64,000 nt of DNA from the NCBI GenBank assembly GCA_037127255.1, contig JBANSL010000008.1, positions 38,763,373-38,827,372 of the forward strand, given 5' to 3'. A model generated the notes under the pieces. It saw nothing but the letters and a program-made list of their open reading frames with translations, made no database searches and had not been told where the DNA came from. Positions 42,047 to 53,233 of the stretch are shown here, one piece after another (position 1 is the first letter of the stretch; every line of letters begins with the position of its first letter). Source of the stretch: Persicaria tinctoria (Eukaryota; Streptophyta; Magnoliopsida; Caryophyllales; Polygonaceae). The position numbers were made by a program, and so were the translations under genes.

Positions 42047-42523
42047 TTTGATTTCAGAAACAGAGAGGGTTTTGGAACTCAGAGAGGGAAAGAGAATGAA
42101 CACAGAGAGAGAGAGAGAGTGAGGGTGGAGTGGATTAGACCGTGAGGAGGGAGAGATTAAAAAGCAAAAAATCTGGAAACAGAATCGTCTCCCTACTTTT
42201 TTAAATTGGCAAGTACAGATTCATTAACTCACTTGAATAGTAAGTAATGATGATCTGATTTTTCTAAACCCAAAGTGTCACATCCACTTGCAAAAATTAA
42301 AGAGATTTGGGATAATTTTGAAATGGGAACCAAAATATATGAAAACCGATTTTTGAAAGGGGTAAATAAAATCAAAAGACACCCTTGTTGAATATCCATA
42401 AGATACTAACAGAGTTTAATCCAATATAATTTTATTCGAATGATCATCTCGAAACCTTATGAAGTCAAGGCCTTGAGATGTCATTTGAATTCTGAACTTT
42501 CATGTAGGGAGTAATTACTCCCC

Positions 42524-45500
42524 CTAAGAAAGTGCTTCCCTATTAAGCATACCCAACTCCAGTCTAATAAAATTGAAACGATCTTCAGGGAGTGGTTTAG
42601 TAAAAATATCAGCTAACTGAAAATCAGTGGATATGAAGGATATTGATACATCACCTTTCTCCACATGATCTCTTATAAAATGATGTCTCACATCAATGTG
42701 CTTGGTTCTCGAGTGTTGCACTGGATTTTTAGTGATGGAAATAGCACTAGTATTATCACACAAAATAGGAATACCTTTAAGATCAATTCCAAGGTCTCTG
42801 AGTTGTTGTGCTATCCAAAGAATCTGAGAGCAACATGCACCAGCAACAATGTACTCGGCTTCTGCAGTTGATAAGGCTACTGAATTTTGTTTCTTAGAGT
42901 GCCAACTTATCAAGGAGGATCCTAGGAGTTGGCAACAGCCAGAAGTGCTTTTTCTATCAACTTTGTATCCTGCAAAATCTGCATCTGAGTAGCCTTTTAA
43001 ATGAAAGTTACTCTGTTTGGGATACCATAGCCCAAGGTCTTGAGATCCATTTAGGTATCTGAAGATTCTTTTTACAGCAATAAGGTGAGACTCTTTGGGG
43101 TCAGTTTGAAATCGAGCACACATACAGACACTGAACATTATATCAGGTCTACTAGCAGTAAGGTATAGGAGAGAACCAATCATACCTCTGTACTCTTTTT
43201 GGTTCACATTCTTACCATTCTTATCTTGATCAAGGGAGAGAGTGGAGCTCATAGGGGTCTTTGCTACCTTTGATTGTTCCATTTTGTATTTCTTTAGTAG
43301 ATCCCTGGTATATTTCCCTTGATTCAGAAAGATACCCTTACTTGTTTGAAGAACTTGTAAACCGAGGAAGAAGTTTAATTCTCCCATGAGACTCATTTCG
43401 AATTCTCTGCACATAATTTCAGAAAACTCCTTGCAAAGGGAATTGTTAGTAGCACCAAATAATATATCATCTACATATATTTGAACAATCAAAAGATCAT
43501 TTCCACGAGTCTTGATGAAGAGAGTTTTATCAATCAATCCTCTTTGAAAACCATTTTCAAGAAGGTATTTGGACAATCTTTCATACCAAGCTCTTGGGGC
43601 TTGTTTGAGACCATAGAGAGCTTTGTCCAATTTATACACATGATTAGGAAATTCTTCACTTTCAAAACCTGGTGGTTGAGCAACATAAACCTCTTCTTCT
43701 AAGAACCCATTTAGGAATGCACATTTGACATCCATTTGAAATAGCTTGATACCCATGAAAGATGCAAAAGCAAGTAATATTCGTATAGCTTCTAACCTTG
43801 CTACGGGAGCAAATGTCTCCTCGTAGTCTATACCTTCTTCTTGATTGTATCCTTGAGCAACAAGTCTTGCTTTGTTTCGAATGATCTTGCCTGCTTCATC
43901 CAGTTTATTCCGAAACACCCATCTAGTTCCTATGACTGATTGGTGTTGTGGCCTGGGTTGAAGAGTCCATACCTTGTTCCTTTCAAACTCATTTAGCTCA
44001 TTTTGCATGGCAGTGATCCAGTCCGAGTCCTTGAGTGCTTCAGCTGGGGTTTTTGGTTCTACAAGAGAAACAAAAGCATAGAAGGCACAAAGATTCTTTA
44101 ATCTAGATCGAGTTTGTACCTCAGATGATGGATCTGATATGATATCTTGAGCTGAGTGTGAAGAGGCATGTTTGAACTTTCGTAGCTTTGGACCCAGATC
44201 GTTTGAAATAGTAGCAGGTCTCTCTTCAAGGTCTTGAGACATAATTTGAGTGTTGGATTCTTCAATGACTGAATCCTGATTCTGTAGTCCCTTCTCAAGG
44301 TCTTGAGATAGTTCGTTGGTATCTTGGATTTGTTCTTGCATGTTTATTTCTTGGTCCTGCTTATTTTCAACCTTGTCCTCTTCTTCTCCATCCGAATCAT
44401 GATGATTTAGATGGAGATCTGCAAAACCTTCACTTAACACAGCATTGTTGCTTTCGTCGAATACCACATGGATACTCTCCTGAACAATTTTGGTGCGCTT
44501 GTTATAAACTCTATAAGCTTTGCTAATAGTAGAATAACCAAGAAAGATACCTTCATTACTACGTGCATCAAATTTCCCAAGGTTATCTTTGCCATTGTTA
44601 TGAACAAAGCAAGTGCATCCAAAAGGTTTGAAGTAGGAAATGCTAGGCTTTCTTCCTTTGAAAAGTTCATAAGGAGTCTTTTTCAAAATAGGGCGAATTA
44701 AGCATCGATTCAAAATGTAGTTGGCTGTATTAATAGCCCCAGCCCAGTAGATTTTTGGCAAACCATTTTCCAAAAGCATTTTCCTAGACATGTCCTCCAA
44801 AGTGCGGTTCTTTCGTTCCACAACTCCGTTTTGTTGAGGAGTTCTAGGTGCTGAAAAGTTGTGTGAAATTCCATATTTAGCACTGAACAAATCAAATTTT
44901 AGTTGATCATATTCTCTACCATGATCACTCCTAATGGAGACAATAGGTATGTTTTTCAAGGTCTGCAACTCTTTGCAAAGTTTAGAGAACTCAAGCAAAG
45001 CCTCTGATTTTTCTCTTAAAAAGGAAATCCATGTAAAACGAGAGAAATCATCAATAATAACCGGGATGTATTGTTTACCCTTTGGAGATTTGACACGCAT
45101 AGGTCCACACAAATCCATATGTAGTAACTCAAGAGGGCGAGAGGAACTTACAACCTTTTTAGGTTTAAAGGAATTGCGTGTCTGTTTGCCTCTTGTGCAT
45201 GCATTGCATAGATCTTCTTTCTTGAAGTTCAGATCAGGTAATCCTCTAACAAGATCTCTTGTTTTAAGTTTATTGAGGGTGTGCATGCTTACATGACCTA
45301 GTCTTCTATTCCATAGGCTGGGGTCTTCTGTCAAGACCTTTAGACACTTGAGTTTTGTACCTGTAATATGGTTAGCATTTACAGCATAAGTGTTGTTGTG
45401 CATGTGAGCAGTGAGGATTAGATCATTAGTCTCTTCATTCCTGACTTCACACTTGTGTCTGTCAAAGCCAACTTTGTTTCCTTTGTCACACAACTGAGAG

Positions 45501-45748
45501 ACACTTAAGAGGTTATATTTTAATCCATCAACAAGATAAACATCCTTAATGCAACTTTCTGAATTACCAATATTACCAATACCAATAATGTTGCACTTCC
45601 CTTTATCACCAAGAGTAATTGTTCCAGTGGTTTGTTCCTTAAGATCTTGAAATAGAGATTTCTTTCCACTCATGTGTCGTGAGCATCCACTGTCTATTAT
45701 CCATTTTGGCTCTTTGCTCTTGATGATATCCTGCAATACCAACATCAA
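42524..45748 (-). CDS. Sirevirus pol (protease, integrase, RT, RNase H), intact
   Basis: 1074 codons without interruption. Order: protease motif IIDSGCSRHMSG (residues 17-28), GAG-pre-integrase LWNRRLGHVS (about 144), integrase with HMDLCGPM, HGREY and TPQQNGVVERKNRT (about 210-320). RT follows with FQMDVKCAFLNGFLEEEVYV and catalytic YVDD near residue 760, then RNase H (GYSDADFAGYKVDRKSTSG, STAEAEYI) and the end ADIFTKPLPEDRF. It would process the polyprotein, copy RNA to cDNA and integrate it. The first Met is internal to the gag-pol frame, since gag is cut off by the Athila insertion, so this copy cannot make a continuous Gag-Pol. Confidence 0.92.
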   Translation of the reverse strand: MMLVLQDIIKSKEPKWIIDSGCSRHMSGKKSLFQDLKEQTTGTITLGDKGKCNIIGIGNIGNSESCIKDVYLVDGLKYNLLSVSQLCDKGNKVGFDRHKCEVRNEETNDLILTAHMHNNTYAVNANHITGTKLKCLKVLTEDPSLWNRRLGHVSMHTLNKLKTRDLVRGLPDLNFKKEDLCNACTRGKQTRNSFKPKKVVSSSRPLELLHMDLCGPMRVKSPKGKQYIPVIIDDFSRFTWISFLREKSEALLEFSKLCKELQTLKNIPIVSIRSDHGREYDQLKFDLFSAKYGISHNFSAPRTPQQNGVVERKNRTLEDMSRKMLLENGLPKIYWAGAINTANYILNRCLIRPILKKTPYELFKGRKPSISYFKPFGCTCFVHNNGKDNLGKFDARSNEGIFLGYSTISKAYRVYNKRTKIVQESIHVVFDESNNAVLSEGFADLHLNHHDSDGEEEDKVENKQDQEINMQEQIQDTNELSQDLEKGLQNQDSVIEESNTQIMSQDLEERPATISNDLGPKLRKFKHASSHSAQDIISDPSSEVQTRSRLKNLCAFYAFVSLVEPKTPAEALKDSDWITAMQNELNEFERNKVWTLQPRPQHQSVIGTRWVFRNKLDEAGKIIRNKARLVAQGYNQEEGIDYEETFAPVARLEAIRILLAFASFMGIKLFQMDVKCAFLNGFLEEEVYVAQPPGFESEEFPNHVYKLDKALYGLKQAPRAWYERLSKYLLENGFQRGLIDKTLFIKTRGNDLLIVQIYVDDILFGATNNSLCKEFSEIMCREFEMSLMGELNFFLGLQVLQTSKGIFLNQGKYTRDLLKKYKMEQSKVAKTPMSSTLSLDQDKNGKNVNQKEYRGMIGSLLYLTASRPDIMFSVCMCARFQTDPKESHLIAVKRIFRYLNGSQDLGLWYPKQSNFHLKGYSDADFAGYKVDRKSTSGCCQLLGSSLISWHSKKQNSVALSTAEAEYIVAGACCSQILWIAQQLRDLGIDLKGIPILCDNTSAISITKNPVQHSRTKHIDVRHHFIRDHVEKGDVSISFISTDFQLADIFTKPLPEDRFNFIRLELGMLNREALS

Positions 45749-45879
45749 CCTTTCCAGCTAGACCAATACATAGTTTTAGATTCATAATGAGGATAGACCA
45801 TGTTGGGTAGTCTTGTCCCTTTAGGAACCCAAACTTGTTTTATCTGTTCATTAAGTCGAACTGGAAATGTATTTCTAAT
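45749..45879 (-). other. Residual Sirevirus gag-protease junction
   Basis: Between the Athila-type sequence and pol, minus-strand bases encode KQVWVPKGT, a segment typical of the Sirevirus stretch after the gag zinc knuckle, then stops. The zinc knuckle itself is not present on either side of the insertion. Confidence 0.5.
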
Positions 45880-47828
45880 TCTAGATTTTTACAAATAGAG
45901 AGAGGAAGCAAGCTTGTACTAGCTCCCAAATCACATAGAGCTTTATAATCAGGACCATGACCAAAAGAAATAGGGACAACGAAACTACCTGGGTCCTCCA
46001 GCTTAGGTGGTAGCTTGTTTTGGATCAAGGCACTGCACTCCTCATTAAGAAACACAGTCTGACATTCATCTAGCTTCCTCTTGTTAGAGAGGATCTCCTT
46101 CAAAAACTTTACATAGGAGGGCATTTGGGACAAAGCATCGGTGAAGGGAATGTTGATGTAGAGCTTCTTCAACACCTCCAAGAACTTCCCGTATTGCTTC
46201 TCGATCTGAGCTTGAGCCTTCCTTTGTGGAAATGGAAGCGGTGGCTTGTAAGGAGGAGGTGGGACATATGGTGGCTCTGTCACCGACTCAACAACTTTCT
46301 CTCCTTCCTTAGCATTCTCTTGAGCTCCAGTTGGCTCGGATGACCTCGGATCTTCCAATTGCTTACCACTCCTTAAGGACACAGCAGAAATATTTCCCTT
46401 GGGGTTATCTTCCGTTTTCCCTGGAAACTGACCAGTAGGCCTGGAGGTGTTGTTGGCCTGCTGAGCTACATGAGTCTCAAGCATTTTCTGCCCCCTAGTG
46501 AGATTCTGCACTTCTCCAGCTAGACACTTAACGGTTCCCATAAGCTGCTCCATCATTGTCTCCATCCTGTCCTTCTGTGGTGGGGCTTTTGGTGGGAAAC
46601 CAGGAGGTGGTCCTTCTGCAGCTTGCTTGTTGGCGTAGGAGAAACCAGGGTGGTCCCTCGCTCGAGGGTTGTAGTTGTTAAAGTTTCGGTTATACCCTTG
46701 ACCCCTATTGTAGTTGTTGCCCATGTAGCCAACTTCCTCCTCTTGACTTTCATCACCTTGGGAGGCGTAAATCTGACAAGCCGAAATAGTGTGATCTTGA
46801 GATCCACAGAACTGACATGGCACCGGTCTAGAGCCTGCAACATTCACCTCCTTGGTGGACAAGGACTTCTCCATAACTGAGGCTAGACGTTTAATTTCAG
46901 CAGCCAATGAGTCATATCTAGCATCCTTATAAGTTGTAGCATCCACCTCATAGATCCCTGCACCCCTTTTTACAGTAGAGAGCGCCCTGGGTTGCGAGTA
47001 TTTCCCACATCTCTTAGCTGTCTTCTCAATGAACACCCAAGCATCTTCAGCTCCCATTTCCAAAAATTCTCCTCCAGATGAGGAGTCAATAAGCACTCTA
47101 GTGTTGTCACTCACAGCCTTGTAGAAAATCTCCAAAAGATTCAGCTTAGATATCCCATGGTGAGGACACTCAAACAAAAGATCCTTGAATCTTTCCCACG
47201 ATTCATGGATGTTCTCCCCATCTCCAACCACGAAAGAGTTTATCTTCCGCCTCATCTCAGCAGTCTTGGCTGGCGGGAAGAATTGATTCAGGAACTCAGA
47301 TGACAGTTCCTCCCAAGTGGTGACTGTGCCAGCAGGGATGGAGTTGTACCAATGTCTAGCTTTCCCTGCAAGTGAGAAGGAGAATGATCGCAATAACAAC
47401 TCTTCCGGAGCGACACCCTGAACTCTCACTGTATCCATCAATTCTTTGAAGGTGGATATGTGTTGATGAGGGCTCTCAGCAGGAAGCCCATTGAACATAT
47501 TCTGCCTTATCATATTCAACAGTGCAGGCTTTAGCTCAAAATTAACGGGTGTTAAAGCAGGAAGAACAACACCTGGTCGTGGTAGGAACTGAGCTGGATC
47601 CATCCGCTCTCCTAGAGTTGTCGGCCCTTGGGGTTGGACAACCTGTAATTGTTGATCAGCCAGATGTTGTCGAAGTTCAGCATTTTCTTGATCTCTTTGA
47701 GCCATTTGTCGCTCTAGTTCTGCCAATCTGGCGATTGCATCAGCCATCGTAGCTCTTCTCTTGTGGAATGTGCGTTCAGGTTCAGGATCAAAAGGCAATA
47801 GATTGGTAGAGTCTTTCTTTTTTCGCAT
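45880..47828 (-). pseudogene. Second copy of Athila-type gag, truncated in protease
   Basis: Almost identical to the gag at 56846-58633. It keeps GAG (Glu) where the first copy has TAG, so it reads through into the protease ([19 protein letters not shown]). It stops where element sequence ends at about 45880; the ORF runs a few codons into Sirevirus DNA to 45840. Gag features are as described for the first copy. Confidence 0.88.
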
Positions 47829-47925
47829 TCAAAGCACAACCTGAGGCCAAAAACAAAAAGAAATCAAAGCAACAAAAAGAACTTAGAGAACTAGTCGTCA
47901 AAAGGACGATCGATACTAGCACCAG

Positions 47926-47943
47926 TCCCCGGCAACGGCGCCA
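47926..47943 (-). promoter_or_regulatory. Second primer binding site, tRNA-Asp type
   Basis: TGGCGCCGTTGCCGGGGA on minus, next to the internal LTR at 47950. It shows that the LTR at 47950-49447 also serves as the 5' LTR of the truncated copy. Confidence 0.9.
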
Positions 47944-47949
47944 AAAACT

Positions 47950-49447
47950 TGATAGGCTTAAAACCTACACCCACAAGTGTATGGGTTCAGTTGTAGTAAT
48001 CAAGTGTCGTATCCTCAAGGACCGGAGCAGTATCGATTGTACTTTCAAGCTAGTTCAACCAAGTTCAGAATAAACAAACAGATTTTAGAGAGTGTGTATA
48101 AAGTAACCAAGAAAATCGATTTAATGTTGAGAAATATGTATGGGGAAAGCGTTCTAGGGACAAGGATTTACCAACAATGCATCATCAATAGGCATAAAAT
48201 ATTTTCTTGCTCGAGTGATTCCAAAATCAGATTGTGAAGGTAGGTCATCTAAGGTAATCATGCATCCCCTTTCGGATTTAGCACGAATGTGCCTAAATCG
48301 GTTAGCAATTCTCCTTTCGGGCTCAAGCAACCGATTCAGGCCCTCTAAGTTCGTAGAGTTCTAGGCAATAATCACACTAACATCGCCTTTCAGCTCCGAA
48401 TAATATCAAAATTGCCTATAACGTCTATGACAACCTATAAATCCTCGAGAAGTTTAGTTTCACTTTCGATCAATAAACTTCGGGTTTAATCATGTAGTTC
48501 CGATGGATCCTAATCGCCTGTCGGTCTCAAATCACCATCTAAATTCAAACTTAAGGGTTTTAGTCTTTCGATTTCAAACCATAAATCGGATCTAATCGAC
48601 TCCCATCAATCAGATTTAGTACAACACGATTAAACCACAATCTAATTCGGGAATCATTCGAGAGATACTAAGAACAAGCCTATTTCCACATCGTCGGGAC
48701 AATCCCAACCCTAGAACAGGGAATCTAGCAACTCATGGATAAATACATGCTTGATTCAATCAAATTCAGCAAAACAAACATAGAACAACGGAGATGGAAC
48801 GAAAATTACCAGAATTTGATAGATCGAACAACTCTCTCTTCCCAAAAATCTCTAGTCTCCTCAATCTCTCTCCAAGCTCTACAATGTCTCAATCCCGGAC
48901 CCAAAAGAACCGACCTCCTTTTCAACCTTTCGAATCCCCCCTTTTGTTTAGAAAAGAAAACGAATTTAATTAACACAGGAAACACTCGGCCGAGTGGTTT
49001 TTGCACTCGGTCGAGTGGACTCTGAAAAGTTAGGACTGTTAAGCACTCGACTAGAGTGAGTCTCGAGTGGTTTCTGCACTCGGTCGAGTGCCTTCTGACT
49101 TGTTCACTCTGGCACCACTCTGGCACCACTCGGCCGAGTGGTTTCTGGAACTTAGCTTTGCCGAGCTTGCTTCGCTTTATTTGGCACGTTTCCTTGAACC
49201 CGTGCCCCCTAGCTCATCTTTGATGTCTTTTTAGCGTAGCGAAGATCATCGAGCCACCTCTTTCTCTTTAAACTCTTGAATCGACGCCAAAACCGCTCCG
49301 CAACGCCTGAAATCATAACAATCGAGCGGTAGACACCGATTCCACCAAACTAAACCAAAAAGGGCGAAAAATACATATAATACTTACTCAAAGGCCCTAG
49401 ATCCTATGCAAACATGCCCTAGAATCATCACTAAATAGATGCTATCA
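47950..49447 (-). mobile_element. 3' LTR of the Athila-type element, shared with truncated copy (1498 bp)
   Basis: On minus TGATAGCATC...CCTATCA. It contains CACTCGGCCGAGTG at 48983, CACTCGGTCGAGTG at 49004 (21 bp apart), another such pair ending in CGAGTG at 49056/49077, and one at 49127. Confidence 0.93.
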
Positions 49448-50855
49448 AAATACCCCATACTTAACCTTGCTTGTCCCCAAGCAGGACCAATACAATAATC
49501 ACAAAATAGCATCTACTAATGTAAAATATTCGACGAATGCCGTCCTAGCATATCATAGCCAACAACCAAAGCTCAACTAGCTCATCAATTTCCAAACCCT
49601 CAAAATGCATTTTGCTCAAATCTCAACCTTAAAACTCATTAGCCACAAAGCTTGAAAATCGTCAACGAAATCACAGCTTGAATTTATGCACACAATAAAA
49701 TCATGAGGGCTTTATAGGGTTATGATGGGGCTAAAGTGAAAACAATTAGGTATGGAAAATTTCAGGCCATGTGGTGCTAGAATCCGGGAAAAAGGATCAT
49801 GCAAGATCAATCGGAAAAACACCAACTTCAAAGAATCAAACTCATACCAATCCACTAAACAAACTCCATCACAACAATTTTTTCATCTTCACTCTTGTCA
49901 ACCACTTCAAAAAAAATTCTCCTCTTTTTTTTTCTTTTCTTTTCAATTTTTTTTTATTTCACTCTCTAGTCTCGACACCGTTTTACGCAAATACAAACAT
50001 TTGTGATGAATGCACCCGGTTACTAAGTGTCTTGACCACCTCACTTTGCATTTCTTCCTCCTTGTGTGAATTTTATTCTCCACAAGCAGGATCGGTTACT
50101 AACCGTATTTTTTTCTTTCTTGACTTTTGCACAAGAGTGAATTTTATCCTCCTCTTATCCCAAGATTTTTCTCTTTCTCTCCCTTTTTTGTTTTTTTTTT
50201 TTTTTTCATTTTCACAATCAAGAGAAATCATCTCATATTTGAAGCACATCCACACAACAAAACACACTATCATGACCCAAAATCCCGGATTGGGTAAAGG
50301 CAAATAGCGGGATATGAAAATCTTGTGGAGCTAGCAAGAGAACAAGCTTCTAAGGCTCAGAAGGCTTCAAGCATATGGTCAAGTGCAAGGGTAGGTAAGG
50401 ATAAATGGGCTGAGAAACTGCCTCAATCATATTTCAATTTGTGCACATAAACCCCATTATGTGGTAACAAGCTCGAGTATCCAAGTATGAGGCGAGATAT
50501 ACACATAATCGAGCAAGAGGGTATACAAGTCAAACAAGGCAGCAGCTCAATGCTCAAGCAATCATCAAATATTCCAACCACCACAACATTCCAGAATCAG
50601 ATGTAGGTCCAAAAGTTCAAAAGGAGCAAGACCCATGATAAAGATAAAAATATATACATGACATAGACGATAATAATAAAAGTGCAGACTCTAGATAGAA
50701 ACGAAAAACAAAAGGAAAAAGACACTAATAGCACACCAAATGTGAAGTTCACCCCACCCCATACTTAGATGAAACATTGTCCTCAATGAAACCAGAAAAA
50801 GTCAAGAAAAAGATAGGGTACTCACAATTTGGTGATTAGCGCGGAGGGCAAGTGT
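49448..50855 (-). other. 3' noncoding region of Athila-type element with two PPT-like modules
   Basis: No supported gene; T-rich and A-rich runs near 49910-49970 and 50180-50210 produce spurious ORFs. A purine tract (AAGTATGGGGTATTT on minus) plus hairpin TGCTTG-GGGA-CAAGCA (49468-49483) lie at the LTR. The hairpin CATTG-AGGA-CAATG (50775-50788) and AAGTATGGGGTGGGGT (50751-50766) lie 1.31 kb upstream, just after the env-like ORF. The interval is similar to 24494-25840. Confidence 0.75.
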
Positions 50856-51936
50856 CTAGAAAGTATCCGACTCGCCCTCAGCAACCTCATCATCCGAGTC
50901 GTTCTGCTCTTCCTCCTCATCCTTTTCAGAGTCCTCTTGATGCTCCTCTTCTTGTTGAGACTGCAAGTGGCGTAGCGTCCATGTAGTCAGCAACAGCTGG
51001 GGCACCGGAGGTCCTGGAAGGCCCAGCAGCATCAAAAGGCTGCGCAGCTGCAGCACCGTAGAGAGCAGCCAAGTGGGCTGAAATCCCTTCATACCAATTA
51101 TGTGCGTTCTGGACCGTTAGGTGCGGTGGAAGAGGGAGTGGTAAATGACGCTTGGCTGGAGACCTATCCGTGAAAAGGACCGATGACCCTCGGATAGTAA
51201 GTAGTTGGCAGCGCTCGAGCTCCTGAAGGGACCACTCAGTTGTGGTGTCGATCTGCTCATATGCGGAAATGTCTATGCCTACAGCAATGGCTAACATGGA
51301 AACTAGCCCCCCGAGAGCAATAGCGGCCGTGTGCTCGGCCTCTTTCAACCACCGATACATCATTGTACACCCCAGATTCATGGGTTGGCCATGTAATGCG
51401 CTATACAACGCACGCAACTCGAGTTCTCCCAAGCATCCTTGACTCCCTTCTCTAGCAAAAACAGTACTGGCGAGGAAGCGGTGGAACAATCGGACAGAAG
51501 GATGTACACAAGATGAGCTTTTTGCTCTATCCGCCCGGTAACCACGTTCACGAGTCAGCTCGAACCAAAATCTGTCCCGATCACCCTTCCCCAAGGGTAG
51601 CGTTGGGCCATCATTAGTGAGGCCGAACGCAGCGCAAAACCTATCCATAGTAAGTAAATGATTTGCATTTCCCATCCGGAAGTTCACCTCGTCCCCGTCA
51701 TGTTTGATTGTGCAAACAAGCTCCCTGATTAGCTGAGGGCAAGAGGGTAGCCGACAATTCCAAATAGCCCGAAGGGAGAGCCTGTCGACGAGAAAGTTCA
51801 TGTCCTCCAAAAGTCCCAATCTTTCAAGGATTCTTGGGTTCATGAATTGGGTCGGACGAACGGCCCGATCCTTCACCTTTGAGTACAACTTCCTTTGCTC
51901 AGCAGTAGCAAGACGGAGAGGTGGTTGGTCACCCAT
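50856..51936 (-). CDS. Athila-type env-like ORF (third ORF)
   Basis: Best start is ATG 51936 (MGDQPPLRLATAEQRKLYSK), 9 bases after a strong 3' splice site (CTCTCTTTTCCGCAG, ending 51945). The ORF upstream of it to 51996 is probably intron. The 337-codon frame to 50926 matches the Athila 'ORF-1'-type protein: RFCAAFGLTNDGPTLPLGKGDRDRFW, VRLFHRFLASTVFAREG, LYSALHGQPMNLGCTMMYRWL and a hydrophobic ALGGLVSMLAIAVGI segment that could span a membrane. A frame change near 50960 leads to an acidic tail (EEEHQEDSEKDEEEEQNDSDDE) ending near 50856, which looks like the original C-terminus. Function in plants is unproven. Confidence 0.65.
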
Positions 51937-51944
51937 GGAAAAAC

Positions 51945-53175
51945 CTGCGGAAAAGAGAGTGAGCAACTCGATACAAGCAAACATCAAAATCGTCAAGGAC
52001 TACACATCCCGAACCCCATACTTGAACTTTTGCACTTCAACATATTTGATCAAATAAAAATTCATGCACAAAGCTCCAACAAGCCATATATCTACTCAAG
52101 AACACCATCAAGCAACTTCAAACAAGGGAGTACAAAGAAGTATTATCATGGAAATCGAACTCCCCCAATTCACACAAGACCAACAAAAGTATAACAATTG
52201 ATGCACACATACCCCATAACAAGAATCTCAAGTAAACCATGGGGTACAAAATCACCCAAGAAAATCATCAAGCTCAATAAATTTTCAACAATATCATGAA
52301 ACCACAACAAGCCAATGTGATGAGCTATTTCAAAAAAAAAAAAATTCAAACAAGCCACAAGATTATTGGAATTCACACATGACTTGCAAAAATTCAAGAG
52401 CACATTCATCCCCTCCAACAATCAAATTTAGCCACATTCAACAAAATTTCCTCAAAATTCAACCACATTTCCACAATAACCATTAACAAACAAACTCATG
52501 AGATGCACAAGCACAAATTCACTCATAAACTCATCCAATCCTCAAAACCCCAATTTTCCCCCAATTCAATCAACACAAACCCTAACAATTTCAATTCCTC
52601 AAAACAACCACTCAATCCTCAAATTAATTGAATAAGTAATCGAATCTAAGCAAAAGAAATTAGAAGAGGAAGAAACTTACAAGTCCTTGAAGAAAAGGAG
52701 GAGAAAAGAAACTAGCAATGGAAGAAAGAGGGGAAGAAAGAGGTGAGGGCGAGCTGCTGGGCACTCGATCGAGGGCGGGCTGCTGGGCACGAGGGCGGCT
52801 GCAGGGCGGCGAGCCTGGTGTCGGCGCACGAGGCTGGTGGCGGCGAGGCTGGTGGCGCAGGCGAGAGCGAGGGAAGGAGATCCGAGTGAGCTCGCTGCCC
52901 AGATTCACCAGCAGGGTACGGGGGAGAAGAAAGAAAGAAAGAGAAGGGAAAGAGAAAAAATAAAAATAAAAACTTTTTTTTTTTGTTTTTTTTTTAATAG
53001 AAATCTGGGCAGCTTTCACTCGACCGAGTGGCTAATCTCCTCTCCGCACTGCAATGCACTCGAGCAGACACTCCAATCGAGTGGAAATTACACTCGACCG
53101 AGTGAACCCTGCACTCCTATTTCCGAAATTTTGAAACTTTTTTTTTTTTTTTTAATTTCAAGAAAGAAGACTTAC
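51945..53175 (-). other. Predicted intron between pol and env-like ORF
   Basis: The donor CCGAG/GTAAGT (exon end 53176) lies 58 bases after the pol stop; the acceptor TTTTCCGCAG ends at 51945 before the env-like ATG. The 1231-bp interval is non-coding, with long A/T runs and more CACTCG/CGAGTG motifs near 53017-53105. The donor is preceded by a hairpin (TCGGG-AGGCAA-CCCGA), conserved at 26030-26059 in the young non-autonomous element. Confidence 0.55.
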
Positions 53176-53233
53176 CTCGGGTTGCCTCCCGAAAAGCGCT
53201 GGTTTAAAGTCTGAAGCCGACCTTCCATCACCT

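Noticed and set aside
46125..47752. Plus-strand ORFs opposite Athila gag (and 56930-58557)
   Set aside because: They are antisense shadows of gag, identical in both gag copies because the gag DNA is identical.
49752..50307. ORFs of 84-178 codons between the LTR and the env-like ORF
   Set aside because: They run through poly-T and poly-A tracts and are rich in Phe/Ser or Lys; the interval is conserved as non-coding sequence in sister elements.
52660..53214. Minus and plus ORFs between env-like ORF and pol
   Set aside because: Low-complexity Arg/Pro/Gly translations of a GC-rich and A/T-run spacer; the region is better read as an intron.
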